Assembly (NCBI RefSeq): GCF_030929555.1
Contig: NZ_JAVFVT010000030.1
Span: 1 to 64,000 of the forward strand
Reading direction: 5' to 3'
DNA length: 64,000 nt
Origin: Paenibacillus sp. LHD-117
GTDB lineage: Bacteria > Bacillota > Bacilli > Paenibacillales > Paenibacillaceae
Shown here: one piece after another, positions 17,213 through 25,451 of the stretch
How the letters are laid out: every line of letters begins with the position of its first letter
How positions within the stretch are numbered: position 1 is the stretch's first letter
Program-made: the position numbers and the translations under genes
Notes under the pieces: generated by a model
The model's input: only the letters and a program-made list of their open reading frames with translations
The model's database searches: none
What the model was told of the DNA's origin: nothing

Positions 17213-18133
17213 ATGAAAGCAGCGCGAGCCGCTCATTCTCCCAATGCCATTTCGAAGAGTTCCAACTATGTCATTACGGCTTTGTTCTGGTTGTATACGA
17301 TAGCCTGCGTGTTTCCTCTGGTGCTCGTTATCGCGGTGTCGTTGACGGATGAAATGTCCATTTTGCAAAATGGCTACCAGCTCATTCCGAAAGCTTTCAG
17401 CACCATCGCTTACGAGCTCCTATTCGAGGATTCTGCTCAAATCGTACGCTCATACGGCGTCTCGATATTCGTAACGGTTATGGGTACACTGCTAAGCCTC
17501 TTATTAACGGCAGCATTCGCGTATCCGATATCCCGCCGGGAGCTTCCTTACCGTAACGGCTTTGCTTTCTTCATCTTCTTCACAATGCTGTTCAACGGGG
17601 GGCTTGTTCCCTGGTATCTCGTCTATGTCAAATATCTTCATATGGGGGATTCGATATGGGCGCTTATCATACCGATGCTGGTGCAGCCGTTCAATATTCT
17701 TATCATGCGCACCTTCTTCCAGACGACGATCCCCGGCGCATTAATCGAGGCAGCGACGATTGACGGAGCCGGCGAGTTCAAAATCTTTTATAAAATCGTT
17801 CTCCCGTTATCGCTGCCGGTTATCGCCACTATCGCTTTGTTTAACACGCTATTGTACTGGAACGACTGGTTTCTCAGCCTCATCTTTATTAGCGACAACG
17901 AGACGGTCAGCGTGCAGTATCTGATGTACAAAACCATGCTCAACATCCAATATCTCACTTCCAATGTGCAAGCATCTGAAGCACTTACCCGCGGCGGCGG
18001 CACACTTCAGCTTCCAAGCGAAGCCATTCGTATGGCGATGGCGGTTATCGGGATTGGACCTATTATTCTCGCGTACCCGTTTTTCCAAAAATATTTCGTA
18101 AAAGGTCTTACGATTGGCGCTGTTAAAGGCTAA
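17213..18133 (+). CDS. Sugar ABC transporter permease (YtcP/MalG type)
   Basis: The product has 306 residues. ATG 17213 is chosen because AAGGAGG lies 8 nt upstream; the frame stays open further back, inside the previous gene. Six membrane segments are present. The EAA loop is IPGALIEAATIDGAGEFKIFYKIVLPLSLPV, the second-subunit form, and the tail ends FFQKYFVKGLTIGAVKG, a YtcP hallmark. It forms the heterodimeric channel with the permease at 16219-17199. Confidence 0.93.
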   Translation: MKAARAAHSPNAISKSSNYVITALFWLYTIACVFPLVLVIAVSLTDEMSILQNGYQLIPKAFSTIAYELLFEDSAQIVRSYGVSIFVTVMGTLLSLLLTAAFAYPISRRELPYRNGFAFFIFFTMLFNGGLVPWYLVYVKYLHMGDSIWALIIPMLVQPFNILIMRTFFQTTIPGALIEAATIDGAGEFKIFYKIVLPLSLPVIATIALFNTLLYWNDWFLSLIFISDNETVSVQYLMYKTMLNIQYLTSNVQASEALTRGGGTLQLPSEAIRMAMAVIGIGPIILAYPFFQKYFVKGLTIGAVKG

Positions 18134-18213
18134 TCCCGGCAAGCTATACTACTGATAATGGTTTGTCCGGTTAGCATATAGATCGTTACTTATTTACTAG
18201 GGAGGGTTATAGA

Positions 18214-19776
18214 ATGATGAAGAGGAAAAGGAAACGGTATTCCGCGATTGCAATGGCTTGTGCACTTGGATTGGTGATGACAGCCTGCGGGACCAGCAAC
18301 AATGGCAATACGGCAAATAACGCTCAGGCATCCGAACAGCCGAGCGCGAGTGCATCGGCCACAACAGAGCCGGCCGAATCAGAAGCGCCAAAACTGGAAG
18401 AAGCGGAGTTAACACTCTACTATCCGGGTTCTCCTCAAAAAGATGAAAAAGAGGTAGAAGCGGCAATCAATGATTATTTGAAAGATAAAATCAATGCCAA
18501 GCTGGATTTGGTGCCGATCGACTGGGGCAGCTGGGATAGCAAAATCAATCTTATGATTTCATCCTCTCAACCGGCAGACCTTATTTTCACAGCGGCTTGG
18601 AACGGGTTTACTGTGAATGTCGGAAAAGGCGCTTTCCTTGATCTGACCGATCTTATCGATCAATACGGCAAAGAAATGAAAGAAGTCATGAATCCGGCAT
18701 TCCTGGATGGATCGAAAGTGAATGGGCGTAATTACGCCGTACCGACGAACAAAGAGCTTGCTGCATCCAGAGGCTTGCTGCTGCGCAAAGATATTGTCGA
18801 GAAATATGGTTTTGACGTCAGCACGATTCATACGGCTGCAGACCTTGAGCCCATGCTGAAGACGGTGAAAGAAAAAGAAGCAGGCATGACGCCATTCTAT
18901 GTATCGAGCGATAGCGGCTTGCTGACGAATCTAAACTTCGACTCGCTTGGCGACAACACGGTTCCAGGCGTCCTGCATAAGGTTGGCAGCGAGACTGTCA
19001 TTCTGAACGAGCCTGCAACACCTGAGTTTAAAGAAGCAGCGGAGCTAAGCCGCAAATGGTATCAAGCCGGTTATATCAATAGAGACGCTGCAACAACAAA
19101 GGTGAAACCGGATGAGCTGATGAAAGCCGGCAAAGTGTTCAGTTATACGGCTTCGCTGAAACCGGGAGCTGCGGAAGAAGTGATGCGTACGGTTGGTGTT
19201 CCGCTCGTACAAGTGGAGCTGACAGAACCAACGACTACTACGGGTGATACGACAGGTTCCATGCTGGCGATTTCCCGTACGTCCAAAAATCCAGAACGCG
19301 CCATGATGCTCATTAACTTGCTGCACTCGGACAAAACGTTAAACAACCTGGTGAACTACGGTATCGAAGGCAAACACTATGTGAAGGTGTCGGATAATGT
19401 CATCAAGTACCCGGAAGGTGTAGAAGCAGCGAATTCGGCATACAGCCCGGGAACAAACTGGCAGATCGGCAACCAATTCCTTAACTACTTGTTCGATACG
19501 GAAAATCCGCAGAAATGGGAACTGTTCCAAGCGTTTAACGATTCGGCCAAACCATCGGTCGCCCTTGGCTTCACGTTTAATAGCGATAGTGTGAAAAGCG
19601 AAGTTGCCGCTTCCGTCAACGTTTACAAGGAGTACTTCGGTACGCTTAACGCAGGTACCGTTGATCCGGATAAATACATCGCGCAATTCCTTGATAAGCT
19701 GAAGGCTTCCGGCGTAGATAAGATTATTGCAGAGAAACAAAAACAATTCGATGAGTGGAAAGCAGCAAAAGGCTGA
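18214..19776 (+). CDS. Sugar-binding lipoprotein of the ABC importer
   Basis: The product has 520 residues. A lipoprotein signal ends LVMTACG, with lipidated cysteine C25. A Ser/Ala/Glu-rich spacer follows, then an extracellular solute-binding fold of the large LplA/YtcQ class (LTLYYPGSPQKDEKEVEAAI near the start; ADLIFTAAWNG and NGRNYAVPTNKE in the middle). Size and context match binding proteins for oligosaccharides such as those from pectin, rhamnogalacturonan or arabinoxylan. It would deliver products of the two upstream hydrolases to the permeases. The precise ligand is unknown. Confidence 0.92.
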   Translation: MMKRKRKRYSAIAMACALGLVMTACGTSNNGNTANNAQASEQPSASASATTEPAESEAPKLEEAELTLYYPGSPQKDEKEVEAAINDYLKDKINAKLDLVPIDWGSWDSKINLMISSSQPADLIFTAAWNGFTVNVGKGAFLDLTDLIDQYGKEMKEVMNPAFLDGSKVNGRNYAVPTNKELAASRGLLLRKDIVEKYGFDVSTIHTAADLEPMLKTVKEKEAGMTPFYVSSDSGLLTNLNFDSLGDNTVPGVLHKVGSETVILNEPATPEFKEAAELSRKWYQAGYINRDAATTKVKPDELMKAGKVFSYTASLKPGAAEEVMRTVGVPLVQVELTEPTTTTGDTTGSMLAISRTSKNPERAMMLINLLHSDKTLNNLVNYGIEGKHYVKVSDNVIKYPEGVEAANSAYSPGTNWQIGNQFLNYLFDTENPQKWELFQAFNDSAKPSVALGFTFNSDSVKSEVAASVNVYKEYFGTLNAGTVDPDKYIAQFLDKLKASGVDKIIAEKQKQFDEWKAAKG

Positions 19777-19796
19777 TACAGCTGATAGGCATTCGG

Positions 19797-19838
19797 CCGT
19801 CCCGGCTCCCCGATGGGGAAGTTGGGACGGTTGTTTTT
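19797..19838 (+). terminator. Terminator of the sugar importer operon
   Basis: CCGTCCC pairs with GGGACGG, with an inner CTCCCC/GGGGA-type pairing, followed by TTGTTTTT. It lies 21 nt after the binding-protein stop. Confidence 0.8.
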
Positions 19839-20002
19839 GGGATGGAGGGATAAGGCAACGATTTACTTAACTCGCTTGCAAAAATTCGAATACGGTATTC
19901 AGGAATGTCTTGTCACCAACCATGATGCATCAAACGTCATTTCACTGGTCCAGCCAGAAGGTAGTTGAATCAAGTGCGGTGCCTTTCTGTGAAAGGTTTT
20001 CA

Positions 20003-20038
20003 TTGACATTTTAAATGAGAAAGATTATCATAATCGAT
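20003..20038 (+). promoter_or_regulatory. Sigma-A promoter with Fur box before fhuF-like gene
   Basis: TTGACA (20003-20008), a 17-nt spacer and TATCAT (20026-20031) form a good sigma-A promoter. The -10 region is covered by GATTATCATAATCGATAA, close to the Fur consensus with the GATTATCATAATC palindrome at 20023-20035. Fur bound here would block RNA polymerase when iron is plentiful. Confidence 0.75.
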
Positions 20039-20071
20039 AACTAAATTTATTATCGTTTGGAGATCGAGTCT

Positions 20072-20917
20072 ATGCTTTCGTTCGATATGCCTTTATTGCG
20101 AGATCGGTTCAATATCTGGTTTGAAGCAGACGCCAACGAGCAAACGGCAGAAAGAACCACCCTGTCTGCCGGGGAACAGTTCGACCGTCTGCTGAAGCAT
20201 TTCGGTGCAGCTTTAAACACGTCCGACAGGAGGGTGATCGGTTCCCTATTTATTAAACGATACGGCGCGCTGATAGCCGGGGCATTATATTTATGGACGC
20301 ACCGTCGAATCGGGCTTGATGTGTCGCCAAAGAACGTACGGGTAGCAACAAACGGAATCGGGTTAACCTATCATATCCTTGCTCCGATTGAATATGGTCC
20401 GCTTCTTGCCGTCCAGGATACAAATCGGAAAAATGAGCTGTATATCGGACATTTGCTATCCGAAGGTATCTATCCCGTTTTTGCCGAAATCGTGCGGCAT
20501 ACCGGAATAGGGGAGTCCAATCTGTGGGCTACCCTCTCCTATACGTTTGCCTATTGGAAGCGGGAGTGGATCAGAGAGGCGGTTTCGCAGCAAAATCGCG
20601 ATGATATCGAGAGTGTATATCAAGTGATGACCGAGCATTTTCAACCGGAATGGTTTCCAAGGAAATATAAAAATCCGATTATTTCGCGATTCCGGTGTGT
20701 CGATGACCCGCTACATGACGGACAACAAATTTTGCTCCGGGCAAAATGTTGTTTGAATTACCGGCTGCCGGGCGAAGACCGTTACTGTTATACGTGTCCG
20801 CTCATAACGGATGAGAGACGGATTGAAAAATATGTGGCGGCCCATGCGAAAGAACATTTGCCGATAACGGCAAAGCAGACAGATCTGTCAGGTACAGGAC
20901 AGAACAGGAGGAAGTAA
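20072..20917 (+). CDS. FhuF-like ferric-siderophore reductase
   Basis: The product has 281 residues. The C-terminus carries the FhuF [2Fe-2S] signature: KCCLNYRLPGEDRYCYTCPL, meaning C-C-x10-C-x2-C. The N-terminal half is the usual FhuF alpha-helical region with LFIKRYGALIAGALYLWTHR. Family members release iron from ferric siderophores by reduction in the cytoplasm. ATG 20072 is chosen with GGAG 9 nt upstream; a TTG at 20057 is in frame but poorer. A Fur-controlled promoter precedes it and a terminator overlaps its stop, so it is largely its own unit beside the siderophore operon. Confidence 0.85.
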   Translation: MLSFDMPLLRDRFNIWFEADANEQTAERTTLSAGEQFDRLLKHFGAALNTSDRRVIGSLFIKRYGALIAGALYLWTHRRIGLDVSPKNVRVATNGIGLTYHILAPIEYGPLLAVQDTNRKNELYIGHLLSEGIYPVFAEIVRHTGIGESNLWATLSYTFAYWKREWIREAVSQQNRDDIESVYQVMTEHFQPEWFPRKYKNPIISRFRCVDDPLHDGQQILLRAKCCLNYRLPGEDRYCYTCPLITDERRIEKYVAAHAKEHLPITAKQTDLSGTGQNRRK

Positions 20918-20951
20918 CTTGAACGGATACAAGTTGCTTCCTTTTATTTTT
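20909..20951 (+). terminator. Terminator of the fhuF-like gene
   Basis: GAAGTAACTTG pairs with CAAGTTGCTTC around an 8-nt loop, followed by TTTTATTTTT. The left arm includes the stop codon. The next gene starts within a few bases, so read-through or its own promoter would be needed. Confidence 0.8.
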
Positions 20952-20952
20952 G

Positions 20953-21390
20953 ATGCGCAAGCGGCGGGAGAGTGTGATAACTGTGGCAAAAATCAGACTG
21001 ACGATCGATTCCAACGTAAAGGATGAGACGGATCGCGCGAAGCTGGCCGGTCTGCATCTTGTTGTCTTGGAGCAGGTGATGCGCCTGGACATCTCCGATT
21101 ATGTGAAAGTAACGCTTGAGTGCAACGGGGCTTGCGCAGACAAGCAACCAATGGAGGAGGTTCCCGGCCCGGATGCGGCAGTTCCGGCCCTACTCAGCGA
21201 AAGGCAGCAGCAAATTGCCGCGATGCTCTGCGACCATTATTCGATCAAGCGAATTGCCGGGGAGTTGTACGTGTCCGAAAATACCGTAAAAAAACATATT
21301 CAGAACATGAAAAAAGCGCTCGAAATCGACAAATCGGGTGCGGATTTTATCTATGTATTAAAGCAAATGCTGCAAAAAGGGGGGAAGTAG
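20953..21390 (+). CDS. Small LuxR/GerE-type DNA-binding protein
   Basis: The product has up to 145 residues. The C-terminal part (about 80-135) is a GerE-type helix-turn-helix: LSERQQQIAAMLCDHYSIKR and then VSENTVKKHIQNMKKAL. The N-terminal 75 residues contain no receiver or other known sensor domain. The start is uncertain: ATG 20953, GTG 20974 and GTG 20983 are all in frame, and GCGGGAG precedes the last two. Lying between the Fur-controlled reductase and the siderophore operon, it may be a local regulator of that operon. This is inference from position. A hairpin follows the stop. Confidence 0.7.
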   Translation: MRKRRESVITVAKIRLTIDSNVKDETDRAKLAGLHLVVLEQVMRLDISDYVKVTLECNGACADKQPMEEVPGPDAAVPALLSERQQQIAAMLCDHYSIKRIAGELYVSENTVKKHIQNMKKALEIDKSGADFIYVLKQMLQKGGK

Positions 21391-21401
21391 TATAGAGGCA
21401 T

Positions 21402-21437
21402 ACTCCGATCGGATAAACGAAAATATCCGATCGGAGC
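21402..21437 (+). terminator. Hairpin after the LuxR-type gene
   Basis: CTCCGATCGGATA pairs with TATCCGATCGGAG around a loop of about 8 nt, a long perfect stem. The following tract is only TTT, so termination may be partial; it separates the regulator from the Fur-controlled operon start. Confidence 0.6.
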
Positions 21438-21482
21438 ATTTACCGGAGCCGGATAGCATGTTACGCTGTAAATGGATTTGAT

Positions 21483-21501
21483 GATAATGATAATCGTTAT
21501 C
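21483..21501. promoter_or_regulatory. Fur box of the siderophore operon
   Basis: GATAATGATAATCGTTATC matches the 19-bp Fur consensus at 18 positions by eye. It lies 14 nt before the sbnA-like start, next to the ribosome site, so bound Fur would shut the whole biosynthesis operon in iron-rich cells. Confidence 0.9.
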
Positions 21502-21515
21502 AAGGAGGGTCATTT

Positions 21516-22520
21516 GTGGTTCTGGTGCTGAAAAAGGATGAAAAGCTGTCGGCCGTAAAAAATTCGGTTGCCGAGTGCGTCGGTCAAACCCCGCTCGTCA
21601 GATTAAGCCGCCTGTTTCCGCAGCCGCACGTCGAGGTCATCGCAAAATTGGAATATATGAACCCAGGCGGCAGCATGAAAGACCGCCCTGCCCGTTTCAT
21701 CATCGAAGAGGGGCTGAGGAGCGGTTTAATAAATGAGGGCACTCATATCATCGAAAGCACCTCGGGCAATCTTGGCGTCGCTCTTGCGATGATGGCCCGG
21801 ATTTACGGATTGAAGGTTACCTGCGTGGTCGACCCCAAAATAGCCAAGACCAACTTGAATATTTTGAAGCAGATGGGTGCGGGCATTTCCATGGTCGAGG
21901 AACGCGACGAACAAGGCGGATATTTGCTGACGAGAATTCACAGGGTTCAGCAGCTGCTGGAGTCCGAGCCGAACGGTTACTGGATCAACCAGTACGCCAA
22001 CGACAACAACTGGCGTGCGCATTACGAAGGCTCCGGAGCGGAGATCGCGGATGCGCTTGAAAATGCGGATATATTGGTGGCGGGCGTCAGCACGTCGGGA
22101 AGCATTATGGGAACGAGTCGGCGCCTCCGGCAAAAGTTTCCGAATCTTCGGGTCGTGGCCGTCGATGCGGTCGGTTCGATTATTTTCGGCAGTCCGGCAG
22201 GACCGCGCGAGCTACCGGGTATCGGAGCAAGCCGCGTTCCCGAGCTGCTGAACAGGTCGGAAATAGACGACGTTATCCACGTTGGCGACCGCGATTCGGC
22301 CAGAGGCTGCCGCGAGCTGCTGCTGAATGAAGGCATCTTCGCAGGCGGGTCTACCGGCTCGGTCGTGGCGGCGATTCAACGTTTGATTCCGACGCTTGAT
22401 CCGGCTGCGGATAGGCCGATTCGCATCGTGACCCTGTTTCCCGATCGAGGTGACCGCTATTTGGATCTCGTCTACGACGACGAGTGGGTCGAACGGCTGC
22501 CGAAGTCGACTGAACAATAA
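21516..22520 (+). CDS. sbnA: SbnA-like diaminopropionate synthase subunit
   Basis: The product has 334 residues with a GTG start 7 nt after AAGGAGG. It is a PLP enzyme of the cysteine synthase fold: PLP lysine in NPGGSMKDRPARFIIEE, the substrate loop IESTSGNLGVALAM, and the glycine-rich phosphate loop VAGVSTSGSIMGTSR. SbnA enzymes join O-phosphoserine and glutamate to give N-(1-amino-1-carboxy-2-ethyl)glutamate, which SbnB then oxidises to L-2,3-diaminopropionate and 2-oxoglutarate. The SbnB-like gene is next, 29 nt downstream, which makes this assignment firm. No SbnI-type serine kinase gene was seen in the cluster. Confidence 0.9.
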   Translation: MVLVLKKDEKLSAVKNSVAECVGQTPLVRLSRLFPQPHVEVIAKLEYMNPGGSMKDRPARFIIEEGLRSGLINEGTHIIESTSGNLGVALAMMARIYGLKVTCVVDPKIAKTNLNILKQMGAGISMVEERDEQGGYLLTRIHRVQQLLESEPNGYWINQYANDNNWRAHYEGSGAEIADALENADILVAGVSTSGSIMGTSRRLRQKFPNLRVVAVDAVGSIIFGSPAGPRELPGIGASRVPELLNRSEIDDVIHVGDRDSARGCRELLLNEGIFAGGSTGSVVAAIQRLIPTLDPAADRPIRIVTLFPDRGDRYLDLVYDDEWVERLPKSTEQ

Positions 22521-22549
22521 GATTTTTAAGGATGGAAAGGAGTTCAATC

Positions 22550-23629
22550 ATGACGATGAAAGCTCAAGGCGGCATCGCCCAAGCGGAAAAAAACGAACGG
22601 AAACCGTTTCAGGACGGAGGTGCGCCTTCACTGCTTTACTTGGATAGGGAAACGATTCGTTCGCTGGGAGGAGAAAGCTCCGATCTGTATGTCGAGGCGA
22701 TCGAGCAGGCGCTGACCCTCCACGCGGAAGGAGCGTACGTCCAGCCGCTCAAGCCTTACTTGCGCACCGACAGCAAAGACGGGCATATCGCCGACCGCAT
22801 TATTGCCATGCCGGCGCATATCGGCGGCAGCCGTCCTATGTCGGGCATCAAATGGATCGGCAGCAAGCACGACAATCCGCGGAAGAGAAGCCTGGAACGG
22901 GCCAGCGGTCTTATTGCGCTTAACGATCCGGACAGCAATTTCCCGATTGCCGTCCTGGAGGCGGGATTGATCAGCAGCATGCGGACGGCTGCGGTTACTG
23001 CAGTAGCGGCGCGCCATCTCGCGCGCATAGGGTTCCGCTATGTCTCCTGCATCGGCTGCGGCCTGATTGCAAGCGCGCAGCTTCGTACCCTGCTTGAACA
23101 ATTCCCCCATATTGAAGCGATCCATCTGTTTGATGTCAGCATGGAAGCGGCGGAAAGGCTCAAAGCCGAGCTTGCTGAGCGGTTTCCGAATGTGGCTTAT
23201 CATGTCGAGCAATCGGCCGAAAGCGCGGTCCGGCAAGGAGAAGTCGTCGTGACCTGCACAGTAACCGATACGCCGTACATCCCGTACGAATGGCTGCAGA
23301 AGGGGACTTTTGTCAGCAATACGTCGATCATGGACGTCCAGAAGGACGTATTCCTGAAGGCGGATAAAGTGGTCGTGGACGATTGGGACCAGTCGAACCG
23401 CGAGAAGAAAATCATCAACCAGCTCGTATTGGAAGGCCGTTTCTCCCGCGAGCAGCTGCACGCGGAGCTTGGGGAAATCGTGATCGGTCAAAAAGCCGGA
23501 CGGGATTCGGACGACGAGATTATTATTCTGAACCCGATGGGAATGGCGATTGAAGATATTACATGCGCCCGCAATCTTTATTATAAGGCGCTCGAAGCGA
23601 ACGCGGGCACAAGCCTGAAGCTTTATTAA
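22550..23629 (+). CDS. sbnB: SbnB-like dehydrogenase for diaminopropionate
   Basis: The product has 359 residues. It belongs to the ornithine cyclodeaminase/mu-crystallin family: N-terminal substrate region with GGSRPMSGIKWIGSKHDNP, an arginine-containing SMRTAAVTAVAARHLAR, and a Rossmann motif CIGCGLIASAQLRTLLEQ for NAD. ATG 22550 is chosen behind AAAGGAG. It would convert the SbnA product to L-2,3-diaminopropionate plus 2-oxoglutarate, both building blocks of staphyloferrin B. It is in one operon with its neighbours (gaps under 30 nt). Confidence 0.9.
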   Translation: MTMKAQGGIAQAEKNERKPFQDGGAPSLLYLDRETIRSLGGESSDLYVEAIEQALTLHAEGAYVQPLKPYLRTDSKDGHIADRIIAMPAHIGGSRPMSGIKWIGSKHDNPRKRSLERASGLIALNDPDSNFPIAVLEAGLISSMRTAAVTAVAARHLARIGFRYVSCIGCGLIASAQLRTLLEQFPHIEAIHLFDVSMEAAERLKAELAERFPNVAYHVEQSAESAVRQGEVVVTCTVTDTPYIPYEWLQKGTFVSNTSIMDVQKDVFLKADKVVVDDWDQSNREKKIINQLVLEGRFSREQLHAELGEIVIGQKAGRDSDDEIIILNPMGMAIEDITCARNLYYKALEANAGTSLKLY

Positions 23630-23645
23630 GAAAGGAGCCACCGAT

Positions 23646-25451
23646 TTGCAAGGACAACAATTATTGCCGGTTGTCGATGAGATTAGCTTGCGACTGGCTG
23701 AGCGGGCTTCGGTTCGCGGGCTGCTCAACAGTTTTTTTCGGGAAATCGGCGCGTTCGACATTAGAAGCGGATGGTCTGTGCCCGAAATACTTCTGGCGGG
23801 CGAATACGGGGAGCCGTTCTCGGTCCAGCTGCCGCACAGTAAGAAATGGCTTGCCGGACAGCTTGCTTACTATTCGGAAACCGGACAGCATCAGTACGGC
23901 GACTCGTTTTATTTGGAGAGCGACGGCGTCTTCTCCTTACTCGTAACGGATCGCCTGATCGATCTGGTGCTGGAGGAAGTCAGTCTGTACGATCAAGATT
24001 TGAAGCGGAGCGAACGGATGAATGAGCTCCGGGGACAAATCGATAACAGTATGCGAAAAATGCGCCTCTATATTGCCGATGCTCTCGAGAACAAGGAGGA
24101 AGCAGCGCCCGTTCAGCTTGATTACATCGGTTCCGAGCAGTCGCTGTTGGCGGGCCACCCGTTCCATCCAACGCCGAAGAGCTCGGAAGGTTTTACGGAC
24201 GACGAGCTTCCGATCTATGCTCCGGAATTCCGGGCCTCCTTTAAACTGCACTATTTTGCCGTAAGCGCCGAGTTTGGGGAAGAGGAACATCTGAAAGATT
24301 ATGAGGAAGCGATTCCTCCTGCCGTCATCGAACAGGCGAGGCGGCTGCTTGGCGAACGCTTTCCGCTCTATTGGCTCATTCCGCTTCATCCGTGGCAGGC
24401 GCAATATGTGAAGCACAGCAAGCAGGTGCAGCGTTTGCTCGAGAACAACTCGCTTATCGATCTCGGGCCGCTCGGTTCGTCCGTATACCCCACCTCATCC
24501 GTTCGAACCGTATGGGATGCGGAGCAGGGATACTTTTTCAAGCTTCCGCTGCATGTCCGTATTACGAATTTTATTCGTGAAAATACGGCCGAACAGGTTC
24601 GCCGTACGATGGATGCGGCCAAAATTTTGAACAGCCTGGGCGTGTTTGGCGAGCAGGGAAGCTTTCAAATCCTGCCGGAAACCGGCTACCGCACGATCAG
24701 GTGCGGCGAGTTCGCCGGAAATCCGGAGACGGATGAACAACTCGCAGCGAGTTTCGCGGTCGTATTCCGCAAGGCCGGCCAGCTGGCCGGCAGCGTAGGC
24801 CGCAGCAGCTATGTCGTAGCTTCACTGCTGGAATGCTTCCCTGGGGAGCGTGAGCCGAAGCTGAGTCTTGCAATCAGTCAGTCGTGTGCAGGCGGAGTGC
24901 CGGACCCGCACGAATGGCTTGAAGCTTACTTGCGCATTTCGATGCTGCCGCTGTTGAAATTGTTTACCGATAAAGGCGTCAGCCTGGAAGCGCATGTTCA
25001 AAACTCGCTCGTGACGATCGAGAACGGAATGCCGAGCCGGATTTACGTCCGGGATTTGGAAGGCATCAGTATCGACCGCAGCCGTGCGGAGCATGCCGGA
25101 TGGGTTGGAATGGTTATTTCCGCAGACAGTCCTGTGCTTTATTCGGAAGAAGAAGCATGGTTCCGGCTGAAATATTATTTCTTCGTCAACCATCTGGGCG
25201 CGCTGATCCATGCGTTGGCATGGCATCATCGGACGGGAGAGGCACGGCTATGGACCGTTGTCCGCCGTCTCCTTGAAGATGCGCGAACGGAATCGAGCTG
25301 CGAAAGATTTCAAAAATATGCCGGGGATCTGCTTGAGAACGGGCACCTTCCCGCAAAAGCCAATTTGATCAGCCGTTTCCAAGAACGGGGAGAGACGCCC
25401 CTTTATGTGGACATACCCAATCCGATTCTACACTGCAAGGAGGAGCTATGA
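23646..25451 (+). CDS. IucA/IucC siderophore synthetase 1 (SbnE-like)
   Basis: The product has 601 residues, a usual length for NRPS-independent siderophore (NIS) synthetases. The ATP-binding part has LLAGHPFHPTPKSSEGF and SSVRTVW, the middle has IPLHPWQAQYVKH, and the C-terminal part has SLEAHVQNSLV and VRDLEGISID. These enzymes adenylate a carboxylate such as citrate and condense it with an amine. TTG 23646 is the start, with AAAGGAG upstream. By similarity of motifs and order it looks most like the enzyme joining citrate to diaminopropionate, but ordering the three synthetases by eye is tentative. It overlaps the next synthetase by 4 nt. Confidence 0.85.
   Translation: MQGQQLLPVVDEISLRLAERASVRGLLNSFFREIGAFDIRSGWSVPEILLAGEYGEPFSVQLPHSKKWLAGQLAYYSETGQHQYGDSFYLESDGVFSLLVTDRLIDLVLEEVSLYDQDLKRSERMNELRGQIDNSMRKMRLYIADALENKEEAAPVQLDYIGSEQSLLAGHPFHPTPKSSEGFTDDELPIYAPEFRASFKLHYFAVSAEFGEEEHLKDYEEAIPPAVIEQARRLLGERFPLYWLIPLHPWQAQYVKHSKQVQRLLENNSLIDLGPLGSSVYPTSSVRTVWDAEQGYFFKLPLHVRITNFIRENTAEQVRRTMDAAKILNSLGVFGEQGSFQILPETGYRTIRCGEFAGNPETDEQLAASFAVVFRKAGQLAGSVGRSSYVVASLLECFPGEREPKLSLAISQSCAGGVPDPHEWLEAYLRISMLPLLKLFTDKGVSLEAHVQNSLVTIENGMPSRIYVRDLEGISIDRSRAEHAGWVGMVISADSPVLYSEEEAWFRLKYYFFVNHLGALIHALAWHHRTGEARLWTVVRRLLEDARTESSCERFQKYAGDLLENGHLPAKANLISRFQERGETPLYVDIPNPILHCKEEL

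Noticed and set aside
22628..23761. Long open frame opposite sbnB
   Set aside because: Antisense of a clear ornithine-cyclodeaminase-type gene; no recognisable domain.
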